Assembly (NCBI GenBank): GCA_947259725.1
Contig: CAMYNM010000007.1
Location: forward strand, 111,082 to 175,081
Source of the DNA: CALZIK01 sp945787635
GTDB lineage: Bacteria > Acidobacteriota > Thermoanaerobaculia > Multivoradales > JAHEKO01
DNA: 64,000 nt
Direction of reading: 5' to 3'
The position numbers and the translations under genes were made by a program. Position 1 is the first letter of the stretch. The number at the start of each line of letters is the position of its first letter. The notes under the pieces were generated by a model that saw only the letters and a list, made by a program, of their open reading frames with translations, was not told where the DNA came from and did not search any database. Below are positions 7,251 to 16,387 of the stretch, piece by piece.

Positions 7251-8258
7251 ATGGTCGCTCGAAGCCGCTCCGAGGAGCACCGCCGCAAACGGCGCAGCGG
7301 CCTGCTGCGAGCCCTGCTGCTCGGGGGCGTCGCGGTCGGCTTGCCGGCTGCCGCCAACGCCATCATCGCGAGGCGCAACCAGCGTCTCGAAACCGGCGGC
7401 TGGGGCCGAGGCCAACGATATGCGTGGAGATCCGGCGAGGTGGCGTTTCGCCGAATGGGCAGCGGACCCGCCCTGGTGTGTTTGCACTCTTTCGGTCCGG
7501 GTCACGACGCGCGCGAGTGGCAGGAGCTGGCCGAGAGGCTCGCGACCCGGTTCGAGGTGTTCGCCCCGGATTTTCTCGGGTGGGGAGGCTCGGAGAAGCC
7601 GGCGATCGCTTACGACGGCGAGCTTTACATCGAGTTGCTCGCCGACTTTCTCGATGACGTGGTCGGCGCCCAGGCCACCGTGCTGGCCGCGGGCCTGCCC
7701 GCCGCCTATGCGGCCCAGGTCGCCGTCGATCGGCCCGAGGCCGTCGGCGCGCTGGCGCTCATAGTCCCGTCGGGCATCGCGGTCAGCGGCGAGGAGCCCG
7801 ACGTCAAGGACGCTTTCGTCAACCGGATGCTGCGGCTCCCGATCGTGGGCACCTCTGCGCTCAACCTCTACACCAGCCGTAAGGCCATTTCCAGCTATCT
7901 CAGGAGGGAAGCCTTCGCGACGGCGGATCGCGTGGATGGGGCTCGGGTGGAGCATCACTACTTGTCGAGCCATCAGCCGGGATCGCACTTCGCCCTCGCC
8001 GCATTTCTGAGCGGATACCTCAATCATCGGATCGACGAGACGCTGTCGCGGCTGGAGGTACCGACTTGGATCGCCTGGGGTCGCCAGGCGGCGACGCCGC
8101 TCGAGATCGCCGACCTCTGGCTTGCGCGCATTCCCCAAGCGGAGCTGGAGGTTTTCGAAGGGGCGGGCAGCCTGCCTCACGCCGAGATCCCCGCCAGGCT
8201 CGAAAGACCGCTCGAGAGCTTCCTCACTCGCCAGGCCTCGCACGCCAACTCGGTGTGA
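7251..8258 (+). CDS. Membrane-anchored alpha/beta-hydrolase-fold protein without the nucleophile
   Basis: A 335-residue protein with a basic N-terminus and one hydrophobic helix (LLRALLLGGVAVGLPAAANA, about residues 19-38), then an alpha/beta hydrolase fold: ALVCLHSFGPGHDAREW (oxyanion-loop region) and PDFLGWGGSEKP. The nucleophile elbow should read G-x-S-x-G but reads A-A-G-L-P (residues 146-150), so the serine is a glycine. The usual acid position (WGRQAATP) is also not Asp/Glu, while a late His (LPHAEIP) remains. It is probably non-catalytic or works by another mechanism. The frame extends upstream of 7251 only as an antisense shadow of rlmH, so the ATG is chosen. It is followed by ileS after 59 bases. 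Confidence 0.75.
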   Translation: MVARSRSEEHRRKRRSGLLRALLLGGVAVGLPAAANAIIARRNQRLETGGWGRGQRYAWRSGEVAFRRMGSGPALVCLHSFGPGHDAREWQELAERLATRFEVFAPDFLGWGGSEKPAIAYDGELYIELLADFLDDVVGAQATVLAAGLPAAYAAQVAVDRPEAVGALALIVPSGIAVSGEEPDVKDAFVNRMLRLPIVGTSALNLYTSRKAISSYLRREAFATADRVDGARVEHHYLSSHQPGSHFALAAFLSGYLNHRIDETLSRLEVPTWIAWGRQAATPLEIADLWLARIPQAELEVFEGAGSLPHAEIPARLERPLESFLTRQASHANSV

Positions 8259-8317
8259 TCCGCTCCCGATCCAATCAAGCGATCGCGAGTAAGATACCGC
8301 GACCTCGAAGGAACCCC

Positions 8318-11300
8318 ATGGCCGATTCTTTCCCAGCTTTGCCTACCGGCTACCCGTTTCCGGCTCTCGAGCTGGAGGTGCTGGAGGAGTGGGAGAGAGA
8401 GGAGGTCTTTCACCAGACGTTGGCCAAGACCGCTGAACGCGAGCCCTTCATTTTCTATGAAGGTCCGCCGACGGCGAACAACAAACCCCACATCGGCCAT
8501 GTCTTGACTCGAGTCGTCAAGGACCTCTTTCCAAGATACAAGACCATGCGTGGTTTCAGCGTTCCGCGCAAAGCGGGCTGGGACACTCACGGCCTGCCGG
8601 TCGAGATCGAGGTCGAGAAGAGCCTGGGATTCAGCGGCAAACAGGACATCGAGGCGTACGGAGTCGAGCGCTTCAACCGCGCCTGTCTCGAGAGCGTTCA
8701 CACCTACGAGCGCCAGTGGCGGGAAATGACCCGGCGGGTCGGGTTCTGGGTGGATCTCGAGGAAGCCTATTTCACCTACTCCAACCGATACGTCGAATCC
8801 GTCTGGTGGGCCCTGGCGACGCTCCACGACAAGGGGCTGCTCGAACAAGGCTACAAGATCCAACCGTACTGCGCCCGTTGCGGAACGACGCTGTCGAGCC
8901 ACGAAGTCGCGCAGAACTACCAGGACGTCGATGACCCTTCCGTGTGGGTGCGGTTTCCGGTTCGAGCCGGCCAGTACCTCTCGAGCGAAGCAGGCGCAAC
9001 CTGGCGCATTCCGGAAGGCACGAGCCTGGTCGCCTGGACGACGACGCCTTGGACACTTCTCGGCCACACCGGACTGGCGGTTGGCGCCGACCTCGTTTAT
9101 AGGGTGGTGGCGGATCCCGGCGACCCGGAACGGTCTCTGATCTTCGGCACCGGGCTCGAGAGCGCAGTCCCGTTCGACCTGAAGCGGGAAGGCAAGCAGG
9201 AACGAATCGACCTTCGCGATCTTCCCGCGTTGGCCGAGTTTCGAGGATCCGCGCTTCACGGGTTGCGCTACGACCGGCCGTACCGCATCCCGATCGCTGA
9301 TACCCAGGCCGCCTCTGCGTTCGACCCGGCGCCCTCCGACGACGACGGGTGGCGCGTTTTCACCGCCGACTACGTCACTGCGAGCGAGGGAACCGGACTC
9401 GTCCATACCGCCCCCGCTTTCGGCGAAGACGACTACAGGAGCGGACTCCGGCTCGGCCTTCCGCTGTTGAATACAGTTGACGCCCGCGGTCATATCGACG
9501 GCGACGGCACCGAGCCTTTCCGGGGTCTCTGGATCAAGGATGCCGACCCCAAGATCTCGCGGGAGCTCAAGGAGCGCGGGCTACTCCTCCATTCCGACCG
9601 TTACCGACACAACTACCCCTTTTGCTGGCGCTGCGATCAGCCACTGCTCTACTACGCCTCCCAGAGCTGGTTCGTTCGAACAACCAAGGGCGGCTACAAG
9701 TCGGCCTTGATCGAGAAGAACCGGGCCGACATTGCCTGGTCTCCGGAGCACGTCGGCGAAGGTCGGTTCGGAAAATGGCTCGAGGGACTCGTCGACTGGG
9801 CGCTGTCGCGCAAGCGGTATTGGGGAACGCCACTGCCGGTCTGGGAATGCGATCGATGCAATGCGATCGAGGTGATCGGCTCCTACCAATCGCTCTTCGC
9901 CGCGGCCGGACGCGAGCTTCCCGGGGATCCCTACGACCGCGAGCAGTTCGATCCTCACCGGCCGTTCGTGGATCGGGATTTCAACGGCTCCGCTTTCGTG
10001 TGGCCCTGCAGCCACTGCGAAGACGGCTCGATGGGCCGCGTCAGCGACGTGATCGACGCCTGGTTCGACTCCGGAGCCATGCCGTTCGCCCAGCACCATT
10101 TCATCGGAATCCCCACCGAGGAGTTCGACCCGGCGGCCGGAATCGGCTTCCCGGCGGACTTCATCTCCGAAGCGGTCGATCAGACCCGAGGCTGGTTCTA
10201 CACACTCCATGTGCTCGGCGTTCTGCTCTTCGATCAGGTCGCCTACCGCAACTGCAAAGTGCTAGGGCACATCAACGACGAGACCGGGCGCAAGATGTCC
10301 AAGCGCCTGGGCAATGTCGTCGATCCCATCGAAGTCCTCTCGCAGACCGGAGCCGACGCGCTGCGCTGGTATTTCTACATCAACAACCCCGAGGTCAACT
10401 CGCGTTTCTCGGCAAAGCTGGTCCGAGAGAGCGCTCAGAAGTTCCTGATCCCGCTGTGGAACGCAGTTTCCTTCTTCACCATCTACGCCAACCTCGACGG
10501 CTGGAAGCCGCATTGTGCCGGCGACGCCGAGCCAACCGGCGAGCCGAGCCGCTTCGAAGATCGCCCGCCGTTGGATCGCTGGATCCTGCTGCGGCTCGAG
10601 CGCTTGACCGCCGCGGTCACCGCCAGCCTCGAGTCCTACAGCATCCTGGATGCGGCCCGAGGGCTCGAGGGCTTCGTAGACGATCTGACCAACTGGTACA
10701 TCCGCCGGAGCCGCGATCGCTTCTGGTCCCCCGCCGCCGAGGCCGGCGAGGAAAAGGACGGCGCCTACGAGACTCTGTATGAGGTGCTCTGCCGGATCAC
10801 CCTGCTGATCGCACCGTTCACTCCGTTCGTTGCCGAAGTCCTCCATCGCAACCTGGTCCGCAGCCAAGCACGCGACGCCGCAAAGAGTGTCCATCTGGCC
10901 GACTGGCCCTCGGTACGCCAAGACCGCGCGGACGCGGAGCTCGAATCGGCCATGGCGGCTATCCAGAAGATCGTGCGGCTGGGGCACGCGGCGCGCAACG
11001 ACCACCAGCTCAAAACCCGCCAACCGCTGGCGTCGGTAACCGTGGTCACCGCGGACGACAGCACCCGAGGGCGAGTCGGGCCCTATCTCGAGATCCTGCG
11101 CCAGGAGCTCAACGTACGCGAAGTCCTCTGGGCCGAAGATCGCGCCGAGTACGTTCATCAGGAGGTCCGGCCGGACTTTCGCAAATGCGGACCGCGCTTC
11201 GGCAAGCAGATGAAAGCCCTTCAGAAAGCCCTGGCCGAGGCCGACGGCGACGTTCTGGCCGCCAACCTCCAGACCGAAGGCTCGATCCAGATCGAGCTCG

Positions 11301-11695
11301 GCGGAACCAGCGTTGCGCTCTCGGGCGACGACCTCGAGGTGCGCATGCTCGAGAAAGAGGGCATGGCAACGCAGGGCGACAGCGAGTTCCTGGTCGCCCT
11401 GGACTCCCGGCTCACCGACGAGCTGATCGCCGAGGGCCGCGCCAGAGAGATCGTCAATCGCGTCCAGCAGCGACGCAAGGACCTCGACCTCGACTACGCG
11501 GATCGAATCCGTCTGACCTACGCGGCCGATGAACCGCTCGCCGAGGTCATCGCCGCTCACCGAGACTGGATCGCCGGCGAGACCCTGGCCCTCGAGATCG
11601 AGACCTCCGCCGAGCGGGACAACCTTCACTCACGCCCCATCGACGAACTGGAGTTCGCCTTCAAGATCGAAAAGCTGGGCGGGAAAGAGAACTAG
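8318..11695 (+). CDS. ileS: Isoleucyl-tRNA synthetase (long, eukaryote-like type)
   Basis: Charges tRNA-Ile. The 1125-residue product carries the class I signatures PHIGH (in NNKPHIGHVLTR) and KMSKR (in GRKMSKRLGNVVDP), the editing-domain WTTTPWTLLGHTGLAV, and WDTHGLPVEIEVEKSLG, typical of the eukaryote-like (type 2) IleRS clade. Members of that clade tend to be less sensitive to mupirocin; this is clade knowledge, not read here. The C-terminal LVALDSRLTDELIAEGRARE block is present. The chosen ATG at 8318 has AAGGA nine bases upstream; open frame before it is a shadow of the hydrolase gene. The phosphohexomutase begins 13 bases downstream, probably in one operon. Confidence 0.97.
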   Translation: MADSFPALPTGYPFPALELEVLEEWEREEVFHQTLAKTAEREPFIFYEGPPTANNKPHIGHVLTRVVKDLFPRYKTMRGFSVPRKAGWDTHGLPVEIEVEKSLGFSGKQDIEAYGVERFNRACLESVHTYERQWREMTRRVGFWVDLEEAYFTYSNRYVESVWWALATLHDKGLLEQGYKIQPYCARCGTTLSSHEVAQNYQDVDDPSVWVRFPVRAGQYLSSEAGATWRIPEGTSLVAWTTTPWTLLGHTGLAVGADLVYRVVADPGDPERSLIFGTGLESAVPFDLKREGKQERIDLRDLPALAEFRGSALHGLRYDRPYRIPIADTQAASAFDPAPSDDDGWRVFTADYVTASEGTGLVHTAPAFGEDDYRSGLRLGLPLLNTVDARGHIDGDGTEPFRGLWIKDADPKISRELKERGLLLHSDRYRHNYPFCWRCDQPLLYYASQSWFVRTTKGGYKSALIEKNRADIAWSPEHVGEGRFGKWLEGLVDWALSRKRYWGTPLPVWECDRCNAIEVIGSYQSLFAAAGRELPGDPYDREQFDPHRPFVDRDFNGSAFVWPCSHCEDGSMGRVSDVIDAWFDSGAMPFAQHHFIGIPTEEFDPAAGIGFPADFISEAVDQTRGWFYTLHVLGVLLFDQVAYRNCKVLGHINDETGRKMSKRLGNVVDPIEVLSQTGADALRWYFYINNPEVNSRFSAKLVRESAQKFLIPLWNAVSFFTIYANLDGWKPHCAGDAEPTGEPSRFEDRPPLDRWILLRLERLTAAVTASLESYSILDAARGLEGFVDDLTNWYIRRSRDRFWSPAAEAGEEKDGAYETLYEVLCRITLLIAPFTPFVAEVLHRNLVRSQARDAAKSVHLADWPSVRQDRADAELESAMAAIQKIVRLGHAARNDHQLKTRQPLASVTVVTADDSTRGRVGPYLEILRQELNVREVLWAEDRAEYVHQEVRPDFRKCGPRFGKQMKALQKALAEADGDVLAANLQTEGSIQIELGGTSVALSGDDLEVRMLEKEGMATQGDSEFLVALDSRLTDELIAEGRAREIVNRVQQRRKDLDLDYADRIRLTYAADEPLAEVIAAHRDWIAGETLALEIETSAERDNLHSRPIDELEFAFKIEKLGGKEN

Positions 11696-11708
11696 AGGAA
11701 ACCACTAG

Positions 11709-13064
11709 ATGGCAGGAATCTTCAAGGCCTACGATGTCCGCGGACTGTACCCCGGCCAACTGAACGAAGACATCGCGCGTGACGTCGGCCGCGCCTTCCG
11801 AGCCGCCCTGGAGCCGGCCGAGATCGAGCGCAGCGGCGCTGTAGTCGTGAGCCGAGACATGCGGCCCCACAGTAAACCCCTGCAGACGGCCCTGATCGAG
11901 GGGCTGGTGAGCTCGGGGCTCGACGTGGTCGACATCGGGCTCGCCACGACGCCGACCAACTACTTCGCGGTCGGGCACCTCGAGGCCGCCGGCGGAGTCC
12001 AGGTGACCGCGAGTCACAACCCCGCCGAGTACAACGGGCTCAAGTTCAGCCGCCACGGCGCTCGCCCGGTCTCCGGAGACCACGGCATCCCGCTGCTCGA
12101 GCAGCTCGTCGCCAAGGGCGACTTCGAAGAGGCCGCGACCCCCGGTAGCGTTACCCACAGGAACCTCAACGAGGCCTACGGAAAGCACGTGCTCTCGTTT
12201 CTGCATCCCGCGACCGCGACGCGGCCGCTGCGCGTCGTGGTGGACGCCGCCAACGGCATGGGCGCGACCTACCTCGGGTTTCTCGAGCAGCTCGGTATCG
12301 AGCTGATTCCACTCTATTTCGAGCTCGACGGCTCGTTCCCGAATCACGAGGCCAACCCTCTCAAGCTGGAAAACCTCCAAGACCTCTGCGAATTGGTCGT
12401 CCGAGAGAACGCCGACCTCGGGATCTCCTTCGACGGAGACGCGGACCGCGCAGCATTCGTGGATGAGAAGGGAAACTCCGTGGGTAGCGATCTTGCGACC
12501 GCGCTGATTGGCGGGGAGCTTCTCCAGCGCGAGCCGGGGAGCCACGTCGTCTACGACCTTCGATCGTCCCGCGCGGTCGCCGAGTACATCCGGGAGCAAG
12601 GTGGCATCCCGGTGCGCGAGCGCGTCGGCCACTCATTCATCAAGGCGACCCTTCGCGAAAAAGACGGTGTTTTCGGCGGCGAGCTCGCCGGCCATTACTA
12701 CTTCAAAGACAACTACTACGCCGACTGTGCTCTCATGGCGGTAGTCGAGATGTTGAACCTGCTCCGCGAACAGAAGGTCCCGATGTCGAAAGTGGTCGAG
12801 CCCCTTCTGCGCTACGCCAAGAGCCCAGAGATCAACTTCACGGTCGAAGACAAGGCAGGCAAGATGGCCGAGCTTGCGGACAGGTACTCCGACGGCGAGA
12901 TCGACTACCTCGATGGCATCACGGTGCAGTACCCGGATTGGTGGTTCAATGTCCGGCCGTCGAATACCGAACCGTACTTGAGGCTGGTTCTCGAGGCGGC
13001 CAACGACGCCGACCTGGACCGCCGGCGCGCAGAGCTCGAGGATATGCTCGGAACGCCGGTCTAG
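11709..13064 (+). CDS. Phosphomannomutase/phosphoglucomutase
   Basis: Alpha-D-phosphohexomutase of 451 residues that interconverts hexose 1- and 6-phosphates in the cytosol. The phosphoserine loop is TASHNPAEYNG, the metal loop is DGDADR, the sugar loop is GGELAGHYYF (G-E-x-S/A-G-H) and the phosphate-binding loop is RPSNTEPYLR, so all four active-site regions are intact. GGELAGH is more typical of PMM/PGM enzymes with dual specificity. The gene follows ileS by 13 bases with an AGAGGAAA ribosome site. It may supply glucose-1-phosphate to GlgC about 30 kb away, which is an inference. It converges on the YugP-like gene. Confidence 0.93.
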   Translation: MAGIFKAYDVRGLYPGQLNEDIARDVGRAFRAALEPAEIERSGAVVVSRDMRPHSKPLQTALIEGLVSSGLDVVDIGLATTPTNYFAVGHLEAAGGVQVTASHNPAEYNGLKFSRHGARPVSGDHGIPLLEQLVAKGDFEEAATPGSVTHRNLNEAYGKHVLSFLHPATATRPLRVVVDAANGMGATYLGFLEQLGIELIPLYFELDGSFPNHEANPLKLENLQDLCELVVRENADLGISFDGDADRAAFVDEKGNSVGSDLATALIGGELLQREPGSHVVYDLRSSRAVAEYIREQGGIPVRERVGHSFIKATLREKDGVFGGELAGHYYFKDNYYADCALMAVVEMLNLLREQKVPMSKVVEPLLRYAKSPEINFTVEDKAGKMAELADRYSDGEIDYLDGITVQYPDWWFNVRPSNTEPYLRLVLEAANDADLDRRRAELEDMLGTPV

Positions 13065-13090
13065 GCCTGGTGCCCGCCGGCTACCGCTGG

Positions 13091-13789
13091 CTACCGACGG
13101 CCGCCGAGCAGACCGGCCCGGTACAAGTAGTACAGCAGGGTCATCAACGTCGAGATCGCAGCGGCGATATAGGTAAGGGCCGCGGCATTGAGAACCCTGT
13201 CCATTCCGACCCTTTCCTGTTCGAGTACGACACCGTACTCGACCGCCAGCCGCTTGGCTCGCGCGGTTGCGTCGAACTCGACCGGCAGGGTCACTAGCTG
13301 AAACAAGAGCACGGCCGAGAACATCACCACGCCCACCATGAAGATCTTCATACCGAGCGCGCCGCCCGCGTAGAGAAGCATGAGCCCGCCGAGCATCACG
13401 AAGTAGCCGAGTTTGGAGCCGATGTTCGCGGTCGGTACGAGCGCGGATCGCAGCCACAGCGGCGCGTAGTTGCGGGCGTGCTGGATCGCGTGGCCGGCCT
13501 CGTGACAAGCGACTCCGACCGCGGCGATCGAGTTCGAGCCATAGACCGGCTCCGAAAGCGCCAGGGTCTTGTTGGTCGGATTGTAGTGATCGGAGAGGTA
13601 ACCGCTTGTGCTGACCACCTGAACGTCGGTGATCCCGGCGCGCTCGAGCAGGCGCTTGGCCGCCTGGGCTCCGGTCAGGCCGGTCGCTGTGGCTACCTTG
13701 GAGTACTTGCCGAAAGCGCTTTTGGTCTTCCAGCTCGCCCACAGGGACAGCAGCATCGGGGGAATCAGAAACATCAAATAGAGACCCAT
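13091..13789 (-). CDS. YugP-type membrane zinc metallopeptidase
   Basis: A 232-residue integral membrane protein of the Zn-peptidase-2 family. The catalytic zinc site is VACHEAGHAIQHARN (HEAGH), with YNPTNKTLALSEPVYGS upstream as in YugP homologues and VEFDATARAKRLAVEYG downstream, which supplies the third ligand region. Hydrophobic helices are at the N-terminus (MFLIPPMLLSLWAS), around FVMLGGLMLLYAGGAL and MVGVVMFSAVLLFQLV, and near the C-terminus. The start at 13789 (MGLYLMFLIPP) has AGAGGAAA upstream and is preferred over a longer frame to 13855. Substrates are unknown. Confidence 0.88.
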   Translation of the reverse strand: MGLYLMFLIPPMLLSLWASWKTKSAFGKYSKVATATGLTGAQAAKRLLERAGITDVQVVSTSGYLSDHYNPTNKTLALSEPVYGSNSIAAVGVACHEAGHAIQHARNYAPLWLRSALVPTANIGSKLGYFVMLGGLMLLYAGGALGMKIFMVGVVMFSAVLLFQLVTLPVEFDATARAKRLAVEYGVVLEQERVGMDRVLNAAALTYIAAAISTLMTLLYYLYRAGLLGGRR

Positions 13790-13892
13790 GGCGGTTTCCT
13801 CTTCAATTAGGTGGGTGCCGGTTCGAACTCCGAACCGTGCCCTCGACCGTATCAACGATCCCGGCCGCTCGGGAAATTCCCCGGCGACGCAG

Positions 13893-14789
13893 CTAAAGAA
13901 GCTGCGTGCGCTCGTCGCCGAAGAGCAGGGGCTTCATCGACGGCGCCTGCGGAGTCGGGTCGGCCTCGAGAGTGATCATGATCGCTTCGATACCGGGCGG
14001 CTGGTCGGTCAGGCTCAGCTCGACCGTCTCTCCCGAGTTCTTGACGGCAAACACCGGACCGGGCACTTCGCCGCTCTCGGTCGAAAACCAGACGACATAT
14101 TTGCGGCCTTGGCTGCAGGGCTCGAGGCCTTCGATGCGCAGGAACCAGTCCTCCCCGGCCGGATGCATGACCACTACGCCCAACGCACCGGAGGCCAGGC
14201 TCCCCTCCGGCGGGCGCAGTGCACAAAACTGCGTGCCCGGAGCGGTCATCATATCGAGCCTCGAGCGTGCCTCGGCGAGCATGCCTCGCGACGCCACCAG
14301 AGCCGCCTCGGTCGAGCGGCCCTGATCGAGCCGAGCCGAGAGGTCGGCGATCAAAACGCGCTGTGCGCGGACCTGCAGCACCAGCCAGCCCGAAACCGCC
14401 ATCAGAACCAACGCTAGACTCGCGGCCAGCGGAAGTAGCCAGCCGCGGCCGCCCGGTGCGACAACCCGAGGGCCCCGTGCGACCCGTGGGCCCGACGCCG
14501 GCCGGCCCTCCTCGGTCGAGCTCCCACCGACGGCGGCGAGAATTCGCTGTTTGGTTTCGGCCGCCGGCGCAACCGGCTCGAGCTCGTACGGGAGAAGCCC
14601 GAGCACCTCCAGGTACTCGCGGCGCAGGCGGTCCTCCCGGCTGCCCGCCTCGTTATCAGGCCTGCCGGACGGCCGGTCGGACGGCGCGAGTGCGTCGGAG
14701 CCTGGTACCCGGTCCAGGTCGGCCGCCTCCAGCCATTCGAGAATCACCGCATCATCGATGTCTGATTCGTTTCTTGGGTTGTCGTTCAA
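13893..14789 (-). CDS. RskA-like anti-sigma factor
   Basis: A 298-residue single-pass membrane protein encoded just downstream of, and coupled (ATGA overlap at 14786-14789) to, an ECF sigma factor. The N-terminal cytosolic part has EYLEVLGLLPYELEPVAPAA followed by TKQRILAAV, the helix pattern of the sigma-binding domain of RskA-type proteins. One transmembrane helix (LLPLAASLALVLMAVSGWLV) lies near residue 120-140, then a short coiled coil and an extracytoplasmic RskA-like beta domain (WFLRIEGLEPCSQGRKYVVW). I see no HxxxCxxC zinc motif, so it is not a ZAS-type anti-sigma factor. It probably releases the sigma factor after regulated proteolysis. Confidence 0.84.
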   Translation of the reverse strand: MNDNPRNESDIDDAVILEWLEAADLDRVPGSDALAPSDRPSGRPDNEAGSREDRLRREYLEVLGLLPYELEPVAPAAETKQRILAAVGGSSTEEGRPASGPRVARGPRVVAPGGRGWLLPLAASLALVLMAVSGWLVLQVRAQRVLIADLSARLDQGRSTEAALVASRGMLAEARSRLDMMTAPGTQFCALRPPEGSLASGALGVVVMHPAGEDWFLRIEGLEPCSQGRKYVVWFSTESGEVPGPVFAVKNSGETVELSLTDQPPGIEAIMITLEADPTPQAPSMKPLLFGDERTQLL

Positions 14790-15382
14790 AGCAATTCCTC
14801 GATCTCACTCTCGAGAGCGCTGCGCAGTTTTTTCATCGCGAGCAGGGTTCTGGTCTTGACGGTGCCGAGCGGTATGCCGGTCGCCTGGGCCACTTCGCGC
14901 TGTGTCATCCCCTTGTAGTAAGCCATCTCGAGAACGTCCCTCTGTTCCGGTGGCAGATTCGCCAGCTCCTCTCCCAACCGCTTGCGACGCTCCTTCAGGA
15001 TTACGGTGCGCATGCCCTCAGGGGATGTATGTGGATTGAGATTTTCTCTCCGTGCCTCGGTCGTGGTTCGGAGCTTGACGTTGCGGCTTCTGAGCCTGTC
15101 GATCGCCCGGCTGCGCGTGATCAGGACCAGCCAGGTCGACACCGAGGAACGGCTCGACTGATACCTGCCAGCCTGTTTCCAGACCTGAACGAAGACCTCC
15201 TGCAGGACGTCCTCCGCGTCGGCTGGATCACCCAGGATCTTGGTCGCCAAACCCAACAGCATTCCGGAGAAGCGGTCGTAGAGAATCGACAGCGCCCCCG
15301 AATCGCCCCGGGCGGCGCGTTGGACGAGCTCGACCTCGGGGGGCTCGGCACCCGAACGGGTTGTTTCGCCGGAAGATTTCAT
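14786..15382 (-). CDS. ECF-type RNA polymerase sigma factor
   Basis: A 198-residue sigma-70-family group 4 factor. Region 2 is visible as LYDRFSGMLLGLATKILGDP, AEDVLQEVFVQVWK and the -10 recognition helix STWLVLITRSRAIDRLR. Region 4 is LANLPPEQRDVLEMAYYKGM and a helix-turn-helix TQREVAQATGIPLGTVKTR. The closest group by pattern is the SigK/SigL-like factors that pair with RskA-type anti-sigma factors, and such a gene follows immediately. Its start (CATG at 15380-15383) lies next to the divergent LOG-like gene, and the intervening bases contain overlapping -10-like boxes on both strands. Confidence 0.94.
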   Translation of the reverse strand: MKSSGETTRSGAEPPEVELVQRAARGDSGALSILYDRFSGMLLGLATKILGDPADAEDVLQEVFVQVWKQAGRYQSSRSSVSTWLVLITRSRAIDRLRSRNVKLRTTTEARRENLNPHTSPEGMRTVILKERRKRLGEELANLPPEQRDVLEMAYYKGMTQREVAQATGIPLGTVKTRTLLAMKKLRSALESEIEELL

Positions 15383-15404
15383 GAGTGATTGCGACGCGGC
15401 TCGC

Positions 15405-15411
15405 TACGATA
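15405..15411. promoter_or_regulatory. Overlapping bidirectional -10 elements
   Basis: TACGATA reads TACGAT on the plus strand (15405-15410) and TATCGT preceded by TGC on the minus strand (15406-15411). The first would serve the LOG-like gene from the ATG at 15423, the second the sigma/anti-sigma operon 23 bases away. The two polymerases could not bind together, so the genes may be expressed alternately. Confidence 0.4.
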
Positions 15412-15422
15412 GCATGGCAAAA

Positions 15423-15920
15423 ATGCTCGATCCGAAGGCGCCGCCCATCGCCGTCATCGGCAGCGGGACCGCCACTGCCGGGGTCCTGCGCCTCGCCTTC
15501 GAGGTGGGCAGCGAGATCGCCCGCAGAGGGGGGATGGTGGTTTGTGGCGGGCGAGGCGGGGTCATGGAGAACGCGGCGAAGGGCGCGCGAGACACCGGCG
15601 GCGACGTGATCGGTATTCTCCCCGGCGTTCCAGCAGACGAGGCGCCCAATCCCTTCCTGAGCTTCGAGATCTTCACCGGCCTGGGCCAGGCCCGCAACCA
15701 GGTCATCGTGCTTTCGGCGGTAGCGGTCATCGCCGTGGCGGGCGAATGGGGAACCCTCTCGGAGATCGGTCTCGCGCTCAAATATCGCATTCCGGTGGTC
15801 CTTCTCGACAGTTTCGAGCTCGACCTTCCCGACGGCGGTCGCGATCCGCTACTCTTGCGGGCACGGACCGCGGCCGAAGCCGTCAGCCTGGCATTCGAGC
15901 ATCGTCTGACACGGCCATGA
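15423..15920 (+). CDS. LOG/TIGR00725-like Rossmann-fold protein
   Basis: A 165-residue protein of the 'putative lysine decarboxylase' LOG superfamily: IAVIGSGTATAG at the N-terminus, GGMVVCGGRGGVMENAAKGA, FTGLGQARNQVIVLSAVAVI, and GEWGTLSEIGLAL where LOG enzymes carry PGGxGTxxE. The arginine and glutamate used by LOG phosphoribohydrolases (R in ARN, E in LSE) are present, but the PGG is replaced by GEW, as in the TIGR00725 branch. A nucleotide-processing role is therefore only inferred. Three ATGs are possible (15381, 15414, 15423); the -10-like box at 15405-15410 favours 15423. The stop overlaps the next start as ATGA. Confidence 0.72.
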   Translation: MLDPKAPPIAVIGSGTATAGVLRLAFEVGSEIARRGGMVVCGGRGGVMENAAKGARDTGGDVIGILPGVPADEAPNPFLSFEIFTGLGQARNQVIVLSAVAVIAVAGEWGTLSEIGLALKYRIPVVLLDSFELDLPDGGRDPLLLRARTAAEAVSLAFEHRLTRP

Positions 15921-16312
15921 GCAGCAGTTCAAAGCCCTCTCCAAACCAGCAACCGGCGATCCGGGTGATGATGATGCCGCGCGATACGAACGCGCTGGGC
16001 ACCATCTTCGGCGGCATCATTCTGTCCTACATAGATCAGGCGGGAGCGGTGGAAGCTCATCGGATCGCCAAGGGCATTCTCGTGACCATCGCCATGCACG
16101 AGGTGGAATTCCACGAACCGGTCTTCGTCGGAGACCTGGTGAGCTTCTACTCCGATGTGCTCAAGGTCGGCAGAACATCGATCACGGTGAAAGTCGTCGT
16201 CGAGGCCGAACGCCGGATCCGGGGCAACAAGAAGGTCACGGTCACCGAAGCCGAGGTGGTGTACGTCCACGTCGATCGAGACGGCAACCCTAAACCGATC
16301 GATCGCAAGTAG
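15917..16312 (+). CDS. YciA-like acyl-CoA thioesterase
   Basis: A 131-residue single hotdog-domain thioesterase. The family signature is clear: MMPRDTNALGTIFGGIILSY then IDQAGAVEAHR, where the Asn/Asp-Gly-Gly region and the following helix form the active site, then VEFHEPVFVGDLVSFYSDVL and VTEAEVVYVHVD. YciA-type enzymes are hexameric acyl-CoA hydrolases of broad chain length. The start at 15917 overlaps the stop of the LOG-like gene (ATGA), so the two are co-translated. It converges on tdk with a 75-base gap in which I see no strong terminator. Confidence 0.9.
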   Translation: MSSSSKPSPNQQPAIRVMMMPRDTNALGTIFGGIILSYIDQAGAVEAHRIAKGILVTIAMHEVEFHEPVFVGDLVSFYSDVLKVGRTSITVKVVVEAERRIRGNKKVTVTEAEVVYVHVDRDGNPKPIDRK

Positions 16313-16387
16313 CCGAGCTCCAGCCTGACCTGCTGACCGACCTTCTACTGCGACGCCGCGTCTCGTCACGAATCCGGCGAGGTCGGG

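Noticed and set aside
8066..8317. N-terminal extension of ileS
   Set aside because: It overlaps the hydrolase gene in another frame and is unlike any IleRS N-terminus. The ATG at 8318 has a ribosome-binding site.
16313..16387. Terminator between the YciA-like gene and tdk
   Set aside because: CCGACCT and AGGTCGG form only a short repeat 40 bases apart with no T-run.
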